A stretch of DNA of 64,000 nt from Laguncularia racemosa (lineage: Eukaryota; Streptophyta; Magnoliopsida; Myrtales; Combretaceae), in assembly GCA_037954665.1 (NCBI GenBank), contig JBBMOL010000066.1, positions 310,001 through 374,000 on the forward strand. The letters are read 5' to 3'. A program made the translations under genes and the position numbers. The notes under the pieces were generated by a model. It did not search any database, was not told the origin of the DNA, and was given only the letters and a program-made list of their open reading frames with translations. Within the stretch, counting starts at the first letter, position 1. Each line of letters opens with the position of its first letter. This document shows, in pieces, positions 1 through 11,833 of the stretch.

Positions 1-402
1 AAGTATTACATCATCAATCAGTTGTCAGCCCATGACGTTGTGTATGCAAATAGGTAGGTTCTAATAGGTCCCCAAGCTTTATGGCCTCCCATATTCTCGA
101 AGAAATAGATCTCAGGCCATATCGAAGCATTGGGTGGGGTAGCCTAATCAGTCCCGAACAGTGATCATATCACTTTGCCCGAAACTTACACAATGGCCCC
201 CCATCTTAGGGTCCTAAGACGGCCCGGGTTTGACCGTATCTACTCATACAGTTACATGCATGTAGACTCAATAGCAAAAGTAAATAACTGACCCTATCTT
301 TAGCTAAATCCCCGAAAGGTTAGCAATAGTATAAAAATCAAAAGACATTTCGTAGAGAGGAGGGATTTGAGGAGATTCAGGTGGCTAGCCTACTAGAGAG
401 AA
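1..402 (-). mobile_element. 5' untranslated region of an Ogre/Tat-like Ty3 element (cut by window edge)
   Basis: This stretch lies directly downstream (minus-strand sense) of the LTR and primer-binding site that end at 403. It has no open frame. Its blocks around 45-260 (for example the segments around 'aggtaggttctaataggtcc' and 'ctaagacggcccgggtttga') recur in the same order at 36800-37010, next to the second Ogre-like element, so it is family-specific leader sequence. The coding part of this element would lie left of the window. Confidence 0.7.
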
Positions 403-421
403 GTCCCCAGTGGAGTCGCCA
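403..421 (-). promoter_or_regulatory. Retrotransposon primer-binding site
   Basis: On the minus strand it reads TGGCGACTCCACTGGGGAC, three bases after the LTR end at 425. This form is known from Ogre/Tat-type plant Ty3 elements, where it pairs with the 3' end of a tRNA-Arg. Its presence shows that the neighbouring LTR is a 5' LTR of an element transcribed leftward, not a solo LTR. Confidence 0.8.
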
Positions 422-1444
422 TCTTGTCGAGTCTAATTTTTTTTTATTTCCCATTCCTAATTCGATCTATATTTAACCTTATTCTTATCTAATGTAGACC
501 TTGGACTTGAGTTAAGAATTTCGTTTTGTTTTGGAGTCGCCACCCAATTATGGTTGGAAAAGATTGAATTAGAACTTATTAAGCAGATTAATCATAATTT
601 GGACCATTGGTCAGCGTAATTTCCTCTTTTCGTTTTTTGTGAAAAGAGGAAAGGGAAAACCAAAGTTTCTGAGTTCAGAGGCTAACCTATTAAAACCCTA
701 AGGTTACCACCCTAATCTCCTAAAATCTAAACCTTATCCAAAATGTCTTTTATTTATTTATTTTTTTGTTGTCTTTTTATTGTGTTTTTGAATAGCCTAT
801 TCTGAGAAAATGATTTTTGTTCTTTTTAGGATTGCCCCAAATGGGTGCCTACGTACCTGCTATTCAGAATCAAACAAGCCGTAGTTCGCTTTTCCTGAAA
901 AACTTTAATGAGTTGGTGATTTTTAATTATGAAATTTCTTTTAATTTATGTTTTTACCATCTTAGTATTTTTCTAGAAAAATCTAAACTTAAGCTTGATC
1001 ATTTGATTTTTTGAAAAATAATAATTATTTAGAAAAAAACCAATTTTGGATTTATTTAAGAAAAAGATTTTTCTAAGTGATAAAAAATTTATTTCCCTAT
1101 TTTTCAACTCACCTCTATTATCATAAATTTTTATCAATTTCATTAATTTTTATAATTTTTATTAATTTTTATCAATTTTTATTGAAGAAATTTTCTCCGA
1201 TATTATTTATCTACCTTAAATTAAAATCTAAATTTTATCATTTTTTTCTAATATGTATTTTTATCATTTTTCCTTATATATATTTTTATATTTTTAGAAT
1301 TTATTATTATTATTATTATCATTATTATTTTATTTTTATTATTATTTTCTATTATCCACCTTAAATTAAATAAAAAAAACTAATCTAAATTCTAATATTT
1401 TTCTATTTTTTTAATTATAAATAAAAAATAAATAAATAAATAAG

Positions 1445-3447
1445 TATAAACACCCCATTTTTGCCCCTAATATTCAACAATAATCAATTTTCAATTTTTT
1501 TCATTTTTTCTACATTTTTTTCTAATTTAGCAAAAATAGGAAAAATACATCAATTTTGGAAAATAATTGCAGAAATGGTAAAAAAAGGATTAAATAATTT
1601 TTACAAATTTTTGAAATTTAAAAAAATACAAAAATAATAAAAAATCACATTGCATATATGCAAATTGTGAAAATAAAAAAATCGAGTAAGTGGGCTAACC
1701 CAACTGGTCCGAACCATGGCCTAAGGCATGGGGAAAGGGGCTCGGTTATGGATTCGAAATGCGGGGGAGGTAGATTCTGCGTTTTGCAAATTTTTTCTTC
1801 ACTTGGGACACGTGTCAGCAGCTGATTGGCTGGAGCGGACGCACGAGCCGAGTGCGTGATTGTCTTCAACCTTCGTCTGAGATCGTCGTTGGCGAGGAAA
1901 AATCGAATTTCGGCCTTTTTGATTCGATTTTTTGCACAAATCCAGCAAATCTTCAACAAAATATGATAAACATCATCAAATTAGAATCAAATCGCAACAA
2001 ATTGATGGATTTGCACAAATCAGAGGAAGATTTTAACCGCAAATCCGATTTGCTTTAATCGGAGGAAATTCGAGTTTATCCAGCTCGATTCCTTGCGGCT
2101 ATAAATAGAGGAGGAAGGGAGGAAGCATGGGCACGGATCAAAAAGTGAGGAAAAGAGAGGGAATCGAAGCTTCACCGGAGTTTCCAAGCCGTGACCACCG
2201 ATCAAGCACCGAGCTGCCACCAGGAGGTGTTTTCAAAGAAATCCACCACCACGGTTGAGTTCCCCACCCCCGAAAACCTAGGAAATGATACCTCAATTGC
2301 TTCGAAAGGCTGCTGGAATGCCGTCAACGAACACTCTTAACCGCTGTGACCGATCGACCCGATTCGACCCGACCCACGCACCGACCCGGATCTAGGTAAG
2401 TCGGATTTTTTGATTGATTGATTGATTGATTTATTTAGTTACTTTATTTATTTTTTTTAATTTCTTTATTTATTTACTTGTTATTTATAATTCAAAAAAA
2501 TAGAAAAAAATATTAGAATTAAGATTAGTTTTTTAAGGTTTAATTTAGGATAAATAATAAGAAAAATAAAATAATAATAATAATAATAATAATAATATAA
2601 AAATATATAAAGAAAATGATAAAAATATATATTAGAAAAAATAGTAAAAATTTAGATTTTAGTTTAGAATAGATAAATAATATAGGAGAAAATTTTTCAA
2701 TAAAAATTAATTAAAAATTATGAAGAATTAATAAAGATTATAAAAATCAATAAAAATTTATAATAGTAGAAATGGGTTGAAAAATAGGGAAATGAAATTT
2801 TTATCACTTAGAAAAATCATTTTCTTAATTAAATCCAAAATTGGCTTTTTTTCCTAAATAATTATTATTCAAAAAATCAAATGATCAAACTTAGGCTTAG
2901 ATTTTTTTTAGAAAAATACTAAAATGGTAAGAACATAAATCAAAAGAAATTTCGTAATTAAAAATCACAAACACACTAAAGTTTTTTCAGGAAAGGCGAA
3001 CTACGACTTGTTTGATCTTGAATAGCAGGTACGTAGGCACCCATTTAAGGCAACCCTAAAAAGAACAAAAATCATTTTCTTAGAATAAGTTATTCAAAAA
3101 AAAAAAGACAACAAAAAATAAATAAAAGACATTTTGGATAAGGTTTAGGTTTTAGGAGATTAGGGTGGTAACCTTAGGGTTTTAATAGGTTAGCCTTCGA
3201 ATTCAGAAACTTTGGTTTCCCCTTTCCTTTTTAAAAAAAAAAACAAGAAGAGGAAATTACGTTGATCAGTGGTCTAAATTAGGATTTATCTGCTCAATTA
3301 GTCCTAATTCAATTTTTCCCAACCACAGTTAGGTGGCGACTCCAAAACAAAACGAAATTCTTAACTCAAGTCGAGGGTCTATATTAGTGAGCATAAGGTT
3401 TAGTATAGATTGGATTAAGAATGGAAAATAAAAAATTAGACTCAACA
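1445..3447 (+). mobile_element. Solo LTR, Ogre/Tat-like family, inserted in its own kin
   Basis: It begins TATAAACACC (the usual TG has become TA) and ends TTAGACTCAACA. It is flanked by an exact 5-bp duplication ATAAG at 1440-1444 and 3448-3452. No primer-binding site follows its end, so it is a solo LTR, the usual product of recombination between two LTRs. It faces plus, against the host LTR. Small open frames inside it have no recognisable product. It contains (ATA)n and ATTG tracts near 2410-2600 and a tRNA-like module at 1696-1761. Confidence 0.85.
1696..1761 (+). other. tRNA-like box A/box B module inside LTR
   Basis: Box A-like TAACCCAACTGG (1696-1707) matches 10 of 12 positions of TRGCNNAGYNGG. 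Box B-like GATTCGAAATG (1751-1761) matches about 8 of 11 positions of GGTTCGANNCC. The gap between them is 43 nt, within the range of tRNA genes. No cloverleaf with a proper acceptor stem is apparent, so this is a tRNA-derived or SINE-derived piece, not a tRNA gene. Confidence 0.5.
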
Positions 3448-4089
3448 ATAAGTAAATAAAAAAATAAAAAAATAGGAAAATCCAACTTATTTGGATCCGA
3501 GTGGATGCGCAGGTCGAGTTGGGTCGATCATGGTGGATGGAGCTACCTCGTCGGTGGCATTTTAGTAGCTTCCGAGCTTTTAAGGGATGGGGATCCTGAC
3601 CGTGGCGATGGTTTTCTTCAAGATCGCCTCCTGGTGGTGGTTTCGAGCTCGATCGATGGTCGCAGGTTGAAGAATTCCGGTGAGGCTTCGATTTCTCTCA
3701 TTTTCTCTCTTTTTCTCACTTCTGATCCGTAATCCTGCTTCCTGCCTTCATCCTCTATTTATAACTGCATGGAATCGAGCTGGATAAGCTCGGATTTCCT
3801 CCGATTGAAGCAAATCAAATTTGCAGTTAAAACCTTCCTCCGATTTGTGCAAATCCATCAATTTGTTGCAATTTGATTCTAATTGGATGATGTTTATCTT
3901 ATTTTTATTGAAGATCTGCTGGATTTGTGCAAAAAATCGAATCAAAACAGCCGAAATTCGATTTTTCCTTGCCGGCGACGATCTCGAATGAAGGTTAAAG
4001 ACGATTATGCGCTCGTTCCAGCCAATCAGCTGTTGACACGTATCCCAAGCGATGAAAAAAATTGCAAAACGTGGATTCTGCCTCCCTCG

Positions 4090-4155
4090 CGTTTCAAACC
4101 TGTGACCTAGCCCCCTCCTGCACGCATCCGGTTGTGGCTCGGACCAGCTGGGCTA
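4090..4155 (-). other. tRNA-like box A/box B module inside LTR
   Basis: On the minus strand TAGCCCAGCTGG (4144-4155) matches all 12 positions of the box A consensus, and GGTTTGAAACG (4090-4100) matches 9 of 11 of box B. The gap is 43 nt. It lies about 280 bases from the LTR start and is the best preserved copy in the window. Confidence 0.6.
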
Positions 4156-4564
4156 GCCCACTTACTTGATTTTTTTTTTTTTTTTTTTGCAATTTGCATA
4201 TATGCAATGCGATTTTTTTTTATTTTTGTATTTTTTGAAATTTCAAAAATTTGTAAAAATTATTTAATCCTTTTTATTAACATTTCTGCAATTATTTTCC
4301 AAAATTGATGTATTTTTCCTATTTATTTTATTTTTTGAACATTTTTCCTATTTTTAGAAAAAAAAAAGTAAAAAAATGGAAAAAATTAAAAATTAATTAT
4401 TATTGATTATTAAGGCAAAAATGAGGTGTTTACATAATAAAAAATGATTGGGTTAAAAAATTAAGATAGATTATTCCACATCCTCGATTGAAGAGGAAAC
4501 AAACCCTTACTACCTATCTCATAAAAATAGTTCTCCTTCCCTAATCGTAATCTCCATTGAGTTG

Positions 4565-4870
4565 CAAAAAACCTTAATCCCAATCTTAATTGAGCTTAAG
4601 AAAACCCTAACTTAAATTTCATTTAAGCTTTGAAGAACCCTTACCTTAATTTCATACAAAAATCATAACTCTAATTTCATTCAAGCTTTGAAAAACCCTA
4701 ACCCTAATTTCATTAGAACTTTGAAAAACCTTAATCCTACTTTCATTAGAGCTTCACAAAACATTAACCATAATTTCGTTCAAGCTTTAGAAAACCATAA
4801 ACCTGATTTCATTAAAGCTGTGAAAAACCTTAACCCTAATTTTAGGAAAGCTTTAAAAAATCTTTTTTTA
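4565..4870 (+). repeat. 33-bp coding-like minisatellite
   Basis: About nine degenerate copies of a 33-bp unit built on 'aaaaaccctaaccctaattt' plus 'cattagagcttt'. In the open frame from 4688 to 4939 (83 codons) the unit reads as an 11-residue repeat of the form K-N-x-N-P-x-F-I-x-A-L, seen five times. Earlier copies (4565-4687) are outside that open frame. The CCCTAACCCTAA core resembles plant telomere repeat but spacing is not 7 bp. It sits just before the Mutator-like transposase remnant and could be part of it; no product is recognised. Confidence 0.6.
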
Positions 4871-5014
4871 TTTGTACATGGGCTTCAGCAAACCTTAGCG
4901 GGTAGGTATGTTGTCTATTCCTTATTTTGCTTTTGGTAATTAGTAAAAGAAAAATCTTTTGCTTTTAGAAGTGAGGTGGGATCTATATGCTGGGTTAGTA
5001 ATGGTTTTTTATCA

Positions 5015-5079
5015 TGTATTTTGTCTCTTTCCAATGATGCATAGAATGTCTATGCATCATTGGAAAGAGACAAAATACA
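5015..5079. repeat. Perfect 30-bp stem, 5-nt loop hairpin
   Basis: Arms 5015-5044 and 5050-5079 are exact reverse complements; the loop is AATGT. A perfect stem this long is striking in otherwise decayed sequence and implies a recent origin, for example template switching during repair. It is too short and too perfect for a typical plant miRNA precursor, though a small-RNA source cannot be excluded. Confidence 0.85.
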
Positions 5080-5667
5080 CAATAAAATGTTAGTAGAAGG
5101 CTACTAACATATCCTAGTCAACATTATGACTTATGAGGGAAGTAAAGCTTATATTATAAATGTAGATGTCACTAGTATATTTGTTGCTCACACAAAGACA
5201 CAAATAGCCTTGCACTTAAGGCTTCACACAATCAAGTTTTCTCTATATTAGATATTAGGTGACATTTTAAAGGTTAACTATGTAGAGTTATGTAATGACA
5301 CTACTTTTGTTGATTATATATTCCAATTATTGAGAGGTAGAAATGTAGAGTTGTATGTTGTTCAACAACATGCGAGTCAAGCTAATTTGTTTCAGGAAGT
5401 TAGTGTTGTTGAGGTTGATGTTAGAGATGCTGATTAGTTTGAAAATGTAGATTCTGTATTGGAATGAATTTTGGATCGTTAAAGGAATTCAAAGAAGTTG
5501 TAGTGCAATATTCAATAAATGAAAAGAAGGAAATAAAATTTACCAAAACTTGTCGATAGAAAATGAAGGTTAGATATACTGACGATGGTAGGTGTCTTTG
5601 GTTTATTTCTTGTGTTAGAAAGAGGAATACAGGGTCATTCCACATCCACACTTTTAAAGATCAACAT

Positions 5668-7846
5668 TATTGAGCCTAATTTTAGATTCCCCCCCCCCCT
5701 AATTTAACCTATATTAAGTCCAACACACTTAATACAAGTTGTTCCATAGTAAAATTAAGGAAAAACTATATTTTTTATTATTTTAAGAAAAGTTGGAGTT
5801 GCCACTAGCCTAAGTTGGAAAATAAAATGAGTTAAGGTTAATTTGGTAGATTAACCTTAAGCAGCTACTAGTCTACAAATTTTTCTAAAAACAAAAACTA
5901 TTTTAGAAAAATATTAACTAGAAAATCTAAACTCGATGGCTATCCCATTAAAACTTAAACGATTACCACTTATTATTTTTCAGAAAAGTGAATTAAAAGC
6001 TTCATGTAAATTCCCTTTATGTGAATAGTTATTTTATTATTATGATTTTTTTATTTATTATTATTTCTTATTTGAAAAAAAAATGATTTAGAAAAATAAA
6101 GTTTTTACATTTTTTATATAGTTTCCTCGTAGGTGCTTATGTATTTACTAATTGGGATTAAACCAACGTAATTCTATTTTTTTATTATAACTTTAGTGTG
6201 TTAGTTCGTTTTAATTATGAAAACGGGTCAGGTGTATTTTTTTACCATTTTAATTTTCATTTAGAAAAATCCTAATACTGGAATTTTATTTCCCAATTTT
6301 GAAAAAGAGCTAAAGACTTAACTTTTGAAAACATTAATTAAAGGTTTTATTTAACGAAAAATATTTTTTCTAGGTGACAAGATATTTATATATATTTTTT
6401 CAAAATAGCATTTTAAGTAATAAAACCATATCATAAATAATAAACCATTTTCAATTTTTCAATTTTTATATTTATTACATATTATTGAAAAAAAAAACTA
6501 GTTAGGAACCTAATTAACCCTAAGCGATGGTTATACTACAACATCTAAGGCTTATGCAAGGGTTCTCAAAGAAACAAAATCATGAAACTTACTAAAGGGA
6601 CATTTATAATTTTTTTAATTAATCGATTTTCATTTATTCTAAGTTATTTCTCTAAATAAACCCATATTATGTTATCAATTTTATTATTTATTATTTTTAT
6701 ACCTATTCTTACATAATTAAACCTATTAAGCTAAGGTTATTAACCTAATTATATTAATTTAAAATCTACCCCAATTTTAATAATCATACTTATTTGATTT
6801 ATTAATTAGTTAGGTTTCAATCACTAAAAGAAAACAAAATTAATTAAATAAACTAATTAATCTAAGCTAAACTAAAAGTAATAATAATAATGATACACTT
6901 ACTTGCATGTGGATTGGTTTGGGTTACAGGTTTAGTGTGCAGGTTAGACTCGCATCGAATTTGTGGATCTAGACAGCGGTGAACAGCGATGGTGCTTCAT
7001 GCGTCTTCGGTGGCTGTCAAGAGCAATTGAGGTGTCTAATCTTAGGTTTTCGAGAGGTGAAGAGTTGATTAGTGGTGTTGGTTTTTACTAAAAGCTAGCC
7101 TAGGTCGTAGTTCGAGGGGTGACCGACAACAAAGTATAAAAAAATTGATTTGAGTATGCTATAGCTAGGATCAAATCGCATTGCCATTGCTATTTTTATA
7201 AGAGTCAAATTGCTATATTTTCATGTGCCAAAGTGTAAAAAAAAAAAAAAAAAAGAGCACTAAAGGTGTAAACAACATCCTTGTCTTTAATACAAATTGT
7301 ACTAAAGGTGTAGACCTAATTTATGCCTTCAGTTTTACAAATTTTAGGGAAAAAAAAGATGTCACAAACTGGGTCAGCACCTTTAAGACCTATTTTTAGA
7401 ATAATTTTTGTAGGTATAATATTTGTGAATTTTTTTTTAAAAGTGTAATTTACGAGTGTTCCCCTTATTGCTTGAGGGATTCAAACTTGTAACCTTTGGT
7501 TTTTATTTCCACACAAAGCCTGGACCCTAACTGACAGAGCTAGGCTTTTTCTCAATTTTTATTGTACTCAACATTTATTTAAGCCTACACCATATTTTGG
7601 CTAAAAATTATTCAACAAAAATCAGGCTTAGGTTTAACTTAATGGGCTAAATTTATACTATAAATTCCAAAAATTAATATATTTTATTATTATGTGGTTA
7701 CTTTTCTATTTTTCCAAAAAAAATTATGTAATGATTTTACTTCCATTTACTTCTACTTATATATATATTTTTTATTTTTATTTTATTTGCTTTTATCCTA
7801 ATCCAATTTTTAATTATTTTAATAGGACAAAAATAGGATGTCTACA
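5668..7846 (-). mobile_element. Solo LTR, Ogre/Tat-like family, inside MULE gene
   Basis: On the plus strand it runs from TATTGAGCC to GGATGTCTACA. The exact duplication AACAT flanks it at 5663-5667 and 7847-7851. Removing the LTR and one duplication brings the MULE coding sequence back into one frame across the junction (K-D-Q-H then E-C-G). A poly-C run occurs near 5690. There is no primer-binding site next to it and no internal domain. A tRNA-like module is at 7477-7542. Confidence 0.85.
7477..7542 (-). other. tRNA-like box A/box B module inside LTR
   Basis: On the minus strand TAGCTCTGTCAG (7531-7542, 10 of 12 to box A) and AGTTTGAATCC (7477-7487, 9 of 11 to box B) are separated by 43 nt, the same spacing as in the two LTR copies near the left end of the window. 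It lies about 300 bases from the LTR start. Confidence 0.5.
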
Positions 7847-9610
7847 AACATGAATGTGGCATCACTTTTCATAACATGAGGGTCAGTAGTAAGTAGTTAT
7901 CTAAACGATTTGGTGCAACTATTAAGATAATGCCCACCTATAAACTTGTGGAATTGAAACAACAAATGAAGAATGAAATTGGGGTAAATGTTCATATTAT
8001 AAAAGTGAGAAAAGTTAAGAAGAAAGTCTTGAAAAAGATTATTAGTAAACACATTGAGGAGTATGGTAGGTTATGGCATTACACTTATGAGTTACATATG
8101 GCAAATCTAGAAACTTTTGTGAAATTAAATGTATACGAGTTAGACATAAGTGCTCCCCCCCAATTCAATAGATTTTATGTATGTATAGATGCATGTAAGA
8201 AAGGGTTCCTAGCTAGTTGTCAGAGAGTTGTAGGCTTGAATGGGCGTTTCTTAAAAACCAATTATAAAGGAGAATTGTTGTGCGCTATCAATAAGGATGG
8301 TAATAATCAAATGTTCCCAATTTTATGGGCTGTTATTAGTGTGGAGAATGAAGACACATGGACATGGTTTTTGGGATTATTATACATTGATTTAGGCATG
8401 AGAGTGAACTTGGGTGGATAATTATTAATGATCAATGAAAGGTATATTTACCGTTCCTAATTAAGTTTAAATTTCTTGTTTACATCTAATTTTGTGTAGG
8501 TGATTCCTTTTAATTAATTTTTTTTTAATAAGTACTTAGTGGTCCTATAGTAACCTAATTGAGTTAAAATTCTTGTATGTGTTTGACTTTGTGTAGGTGA
8601 TTCCTTATAATTATTATTATTTAAATAATTGCTTATCGGTCCAATAGTAGCTACCTTGTTATTTTGTTTTGGGAGTTGGTAAATGCTGTTGGGGAAGTGG
8701 TTAGTGAAGTTGAGCATCAAATGTGTGCTCGACACATTTATGCTAATTGGTTAAAGAAGTTCAAAGAAAAGGCTCTACAACAGCAATTTTAGAAGATAGT
8801 GAAGAGCACAATTGTAGTTGACATAAATGCATTCATGGAAGAGTTAAGAACCATGTGTCCAGATAATTATGACAACATGATGACAAAAGATCTTGTCCAT
8901 TGGTGTAGGAGCTACTTTGAGCTACATGCTAAGTGTGATATCATTGACAACAGTTTATGCAAGGCTTTTATTGGTACCATTATCACTGAGTGTAGCTTGC
9001 CGATAATATCATTGTTTGAGGGGATTTATGAGAAAGTTGTAAAGCGTATGAAAAAAAAAAACTAGGACAAAGCAACTAATTGGAGAAACAATTTAGGATC
9101 AAGGATTTTATAGAAGATTGAAAATAACAAAGTTTTGGTCTAGTTTTGCCAAATCCTCTAGAATGGAAATGATAAAAATGAGGTGTTGCTCAATGGCATG
9201 AAGTATTGGGTTTTATTGGACCAAAGAGAATGTTCCTATAGAGGATGACAACAAACTGACATTCCATGCACGCATGCATGAGTGACAATCTTAAATGGAT
9301 AGCATGATTCAGTTGAATATGTTGATGCTTGCAACATTAGGGAGCAATACTTAAAGGCATATGAGTATGTGATGAAGCTTGTTAGTGGGAAGAAGTTCTA
9401 GAAAAAGGGTTAGCAAAGAAGCTCCCTAGCCGTTACCTCCTCAAAAAATGCCCAGGTGGTCTAAGAGGAAGAGAAATCGCCAACCTAGCGAGGTACAAAG
9501 TGCCAAGCATATATCATGCACAATAATGGAGATGCATTGTAAAATATGCAAAGAGGTCGAGCATCACAAGTGAACATGTCCAAAGAGCAATAATATCAAT
9601 GCTCAAGGCA

Positions 9611-11833
9611 TAAGTGCGTAACTATTAGTGAAATATTATATGTTATCTATAAGTCCATTATTGTTGTATATAAGTTTTACGTGTGTTGTGCGGAAATGTC
9701 AAAAGGTAGCAAAATCACCACTTGCCGGCAAAGAAAGTTAGAAGAAGCCACATGCTTTAACTTCGAGGGTACGTATATATTATATTAACTAACCCTTTTA
9801 GCTTCAATAAGTTTGAATTTTTAGTAATGAATATCACTTGCTAATGAGTTGAACAAATATAAAGCTATTTTGATAAAAGTGAATAGAAGGGTTGTTTACT
9901 TAGATAGTTGAATCTATCCACCTATATCACCAACTACCAAATTCCTTAATTTTGATAACTAAATTCCTTTGCACAATTTTCAGTAAAAGTAGAATATGAT
10001 GCTGTTGACATGACACATTTCACTAGCAAATTATTAATTGTTTACCCTAAACTATCTGAAGACAATGTTATTAATTAAGGAATTCTCACAGTAACAAGAG
10101 AAAATGGAGAGATGCTCAATTGGAAACTTTCTATTGTACACTAAAAAACTAAACTTATCTCTTCTATCTAATTCATTGACTTTTAGGTTGATTCTGTGTC
10201 TTTAATTTCATCTTAGATTGAATCTAAACAATGTAAAGGTGGACAATTCAACCTAAGTGCGCAAGGGACCCAAGATAGTGTGTCCGCAAGCCCATTTTGT
10301 GAATGTATGAAGATAAACATACAAAAAATGAGCAATAAGTTTTATGGCAAGAGATTGAATTCACCTTTAAAGGATGCCTCTTCAACATTGAAGCAAAGTT
10401 CATCCTCCTCAATAGCAAAGCATGGTTCATCCTTCACACCAAGGCGAAGTTAGAGGACATGTGTGCGTTTTGGTGTTGGGAAAAAATTGCCATTGAATAA
10501 GGATAACCCATTGATAGTGGATTGATGGAGTTTGCTGCATAGGTTTCTTCTTCTTCTTCTTTTTCTTTTAGATTGTAGTGCCAAGACTTTAAAAACTTCA
10601 TGCACATTTTGATTTATGTGCCACCAATTGAACTTGCATTTACGTGTACAACTTTTTTTGGTGCATATGGTTACAAATAACTCCATTAGGACAACTGAAC
10701 TAATGTTATTTTGGAAGCAACTCTCATGTTTATCTTCAATATACTTTTTATGAATGCTAGCCTAGTCCATATGATATTTGACAAATCATGCTAATAGCAG
10801 GTTTCTTCTTTCTTATATTCAAAATGTTGTGGTCTATGAAGTTGCTTACAAAGGTTGCTTTCTTCTTTTTCCCCTTATAGTTGGATAATGCATTCACCCA
10901 ATAGGACATGATGTTATATGTGTATAAATGTGTGATATGTATGATAGGATGTGATTATTGCTTAACATCAGGATGTGTAATATGTATAGAAATGCGTAAT
11001 GTGTATGAAATCTTGTAAATCACATGTATAGATAAGAAAAGAAAGGAAGTAAGCAGCATCAGTGTTTAACTTTTGATGGATTATAGGCTTTATGTCTATG
11101 CACCTCAACATTATCAAAATCCTTCTTTTTGTCATTTTGAAATGTGTACAATATATTTTGAAAACTCTAATGAAAGTACAAGATCTCCATACATGAATTT
11201 CTAGTTGATGTTAATTTTCCTATACTTGGCATTTTCTCATACAATAAACTAAGCCAATCACACCAAAGCACAAAAGAAAAAGCAGAAGTTTAGCTTTTAA
11301 TCTTCTAACTTCTTATGCTTTTTCTAACATGGTCCCTCCATATTTTCACATAACAATGAGGTCAAGCTCATAAATTAACTATATCCATCAAGATCGTTTC
11401 AATATCCATTAGCTTCAATGTACTTAAGTGCATCTATTCTATATTTTACTAGCAATCAAAGGTCTAAGGTAGACTTAAGATTTGCTGTTCCTTTTTATCA
11501 ACTAATATAGCAAAAAAATAGAATCTGCTTGTTAATCAAAGGACACTAAATTTATGTAAACAGAATAACACATAACCATATTGTCTTCTTTTGTTCAATA
11601 ACATAAGATTTCATTTGATAAGATCAAAAATATTAGAAGAGTAATTATATCAACTAATTATAATCAAACTACTCATATTAATAACAAAGCCAATACAAAT
11701 AAGTTAGACATCATCCTACTTGCTTTCTTGGGTCATTTACTTAAACAAACCAAGTGAATAACACATAAAATAATACAATAACCCATGTAATTTGTAGCTT
11801 CCATTTAAGAACTATCTCCAATTCTTTCTCGGC
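9611..11833. other. AT-rich stretch, no gene recognised
   Basis: Only short frames occur. A plus frame around 10255-10450, rich in Ser and Lys and ending in a stop after S-F-T-P-R-R-S, could be the low-complexity C-terminal tail of the MULE protein, but nothing confirms it. A short TTC run occurs near 10545-10570. Confidence 0.4.

Larger units (their letters stand above)
425..4434 (-). repeat. 5' LTR of Ogre/Tat-like element, split by a solo LTR
   Basis: On the minus strand the LTR starts TGTAAACACC at 4434 and ends AGACTCGACA at 425, followed by the primer-binding site. Its two halves are 3453-4434 and 425-1444; together they make an LTR of about 2.0 kb. They are separated by an opposite-facing solo LTR of the same family (1445-3447) plus one copy of the target duplication. 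The two copies are similar across their length with many small differences, so the nested insertion is old. A tRNA-like module lies at 4090-4155. Several long A/T runs occur. Confidence 0.8.
5220..9610 (+). pseudogene. Mutator-like (MULE, MuDR-type) transposase pseudogene
   Basis: Fragments in several frames follow the order of a plant MuDR transposase. The N-terminal region runs about 5250-5440. The MuDR DNA-binding domain (F-K-E-V-V-V-Q-Y-S, then C-R-x-K-M-K-V-R-Y) runs about 5480-5660. The MULE catalytic domain is in the 163-codon frame 7930-8421 (F-Y-V-C-I-D-A-C, G-L-N-G-R-F-L-K, G-N-N-Q-M-F-P-I-L-W-A-V). A later H-I-Y-A-N-W piece lies near 8735-8760, a helical C-terminal frame at 8799-9065, and a zinc-knuckle-like piece near 9530-9580. 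Stops and frameshifts are frequent, and the gene is cut between the N-terminal and catalytic parts by the solo LTR at 5668-7846. The function lost is DNA transposition. Terminal inverted repeats were not found. Confidence 0.75.

Noticed and set aside
1077..1364. Membrane protein (Phe/Ile/Tyr-rich)
   Set aside because: Translation of AT-rich LTR sequence with ATT repeats.
1696..1761. True tRNA gene
   Set aside because: Boxes and spacing fit, but no paired acceptor stem or anticodon arm could be formed, and it lies in an LTR.
425..4434. One large palindrome or inverted-repeat transposon
   Set aside because: The arm order is A-B-A'-B' rather than A-B-B'-A', and the ATAAG duplications show a nested solo LTR.
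4688..4720. Interstitial telomere repeat (CCCTAACCCTAA)
   Set aside because: The motif recurs with a 33-bp period and is not a run of 7-bp units; it is part of the minisatellite.
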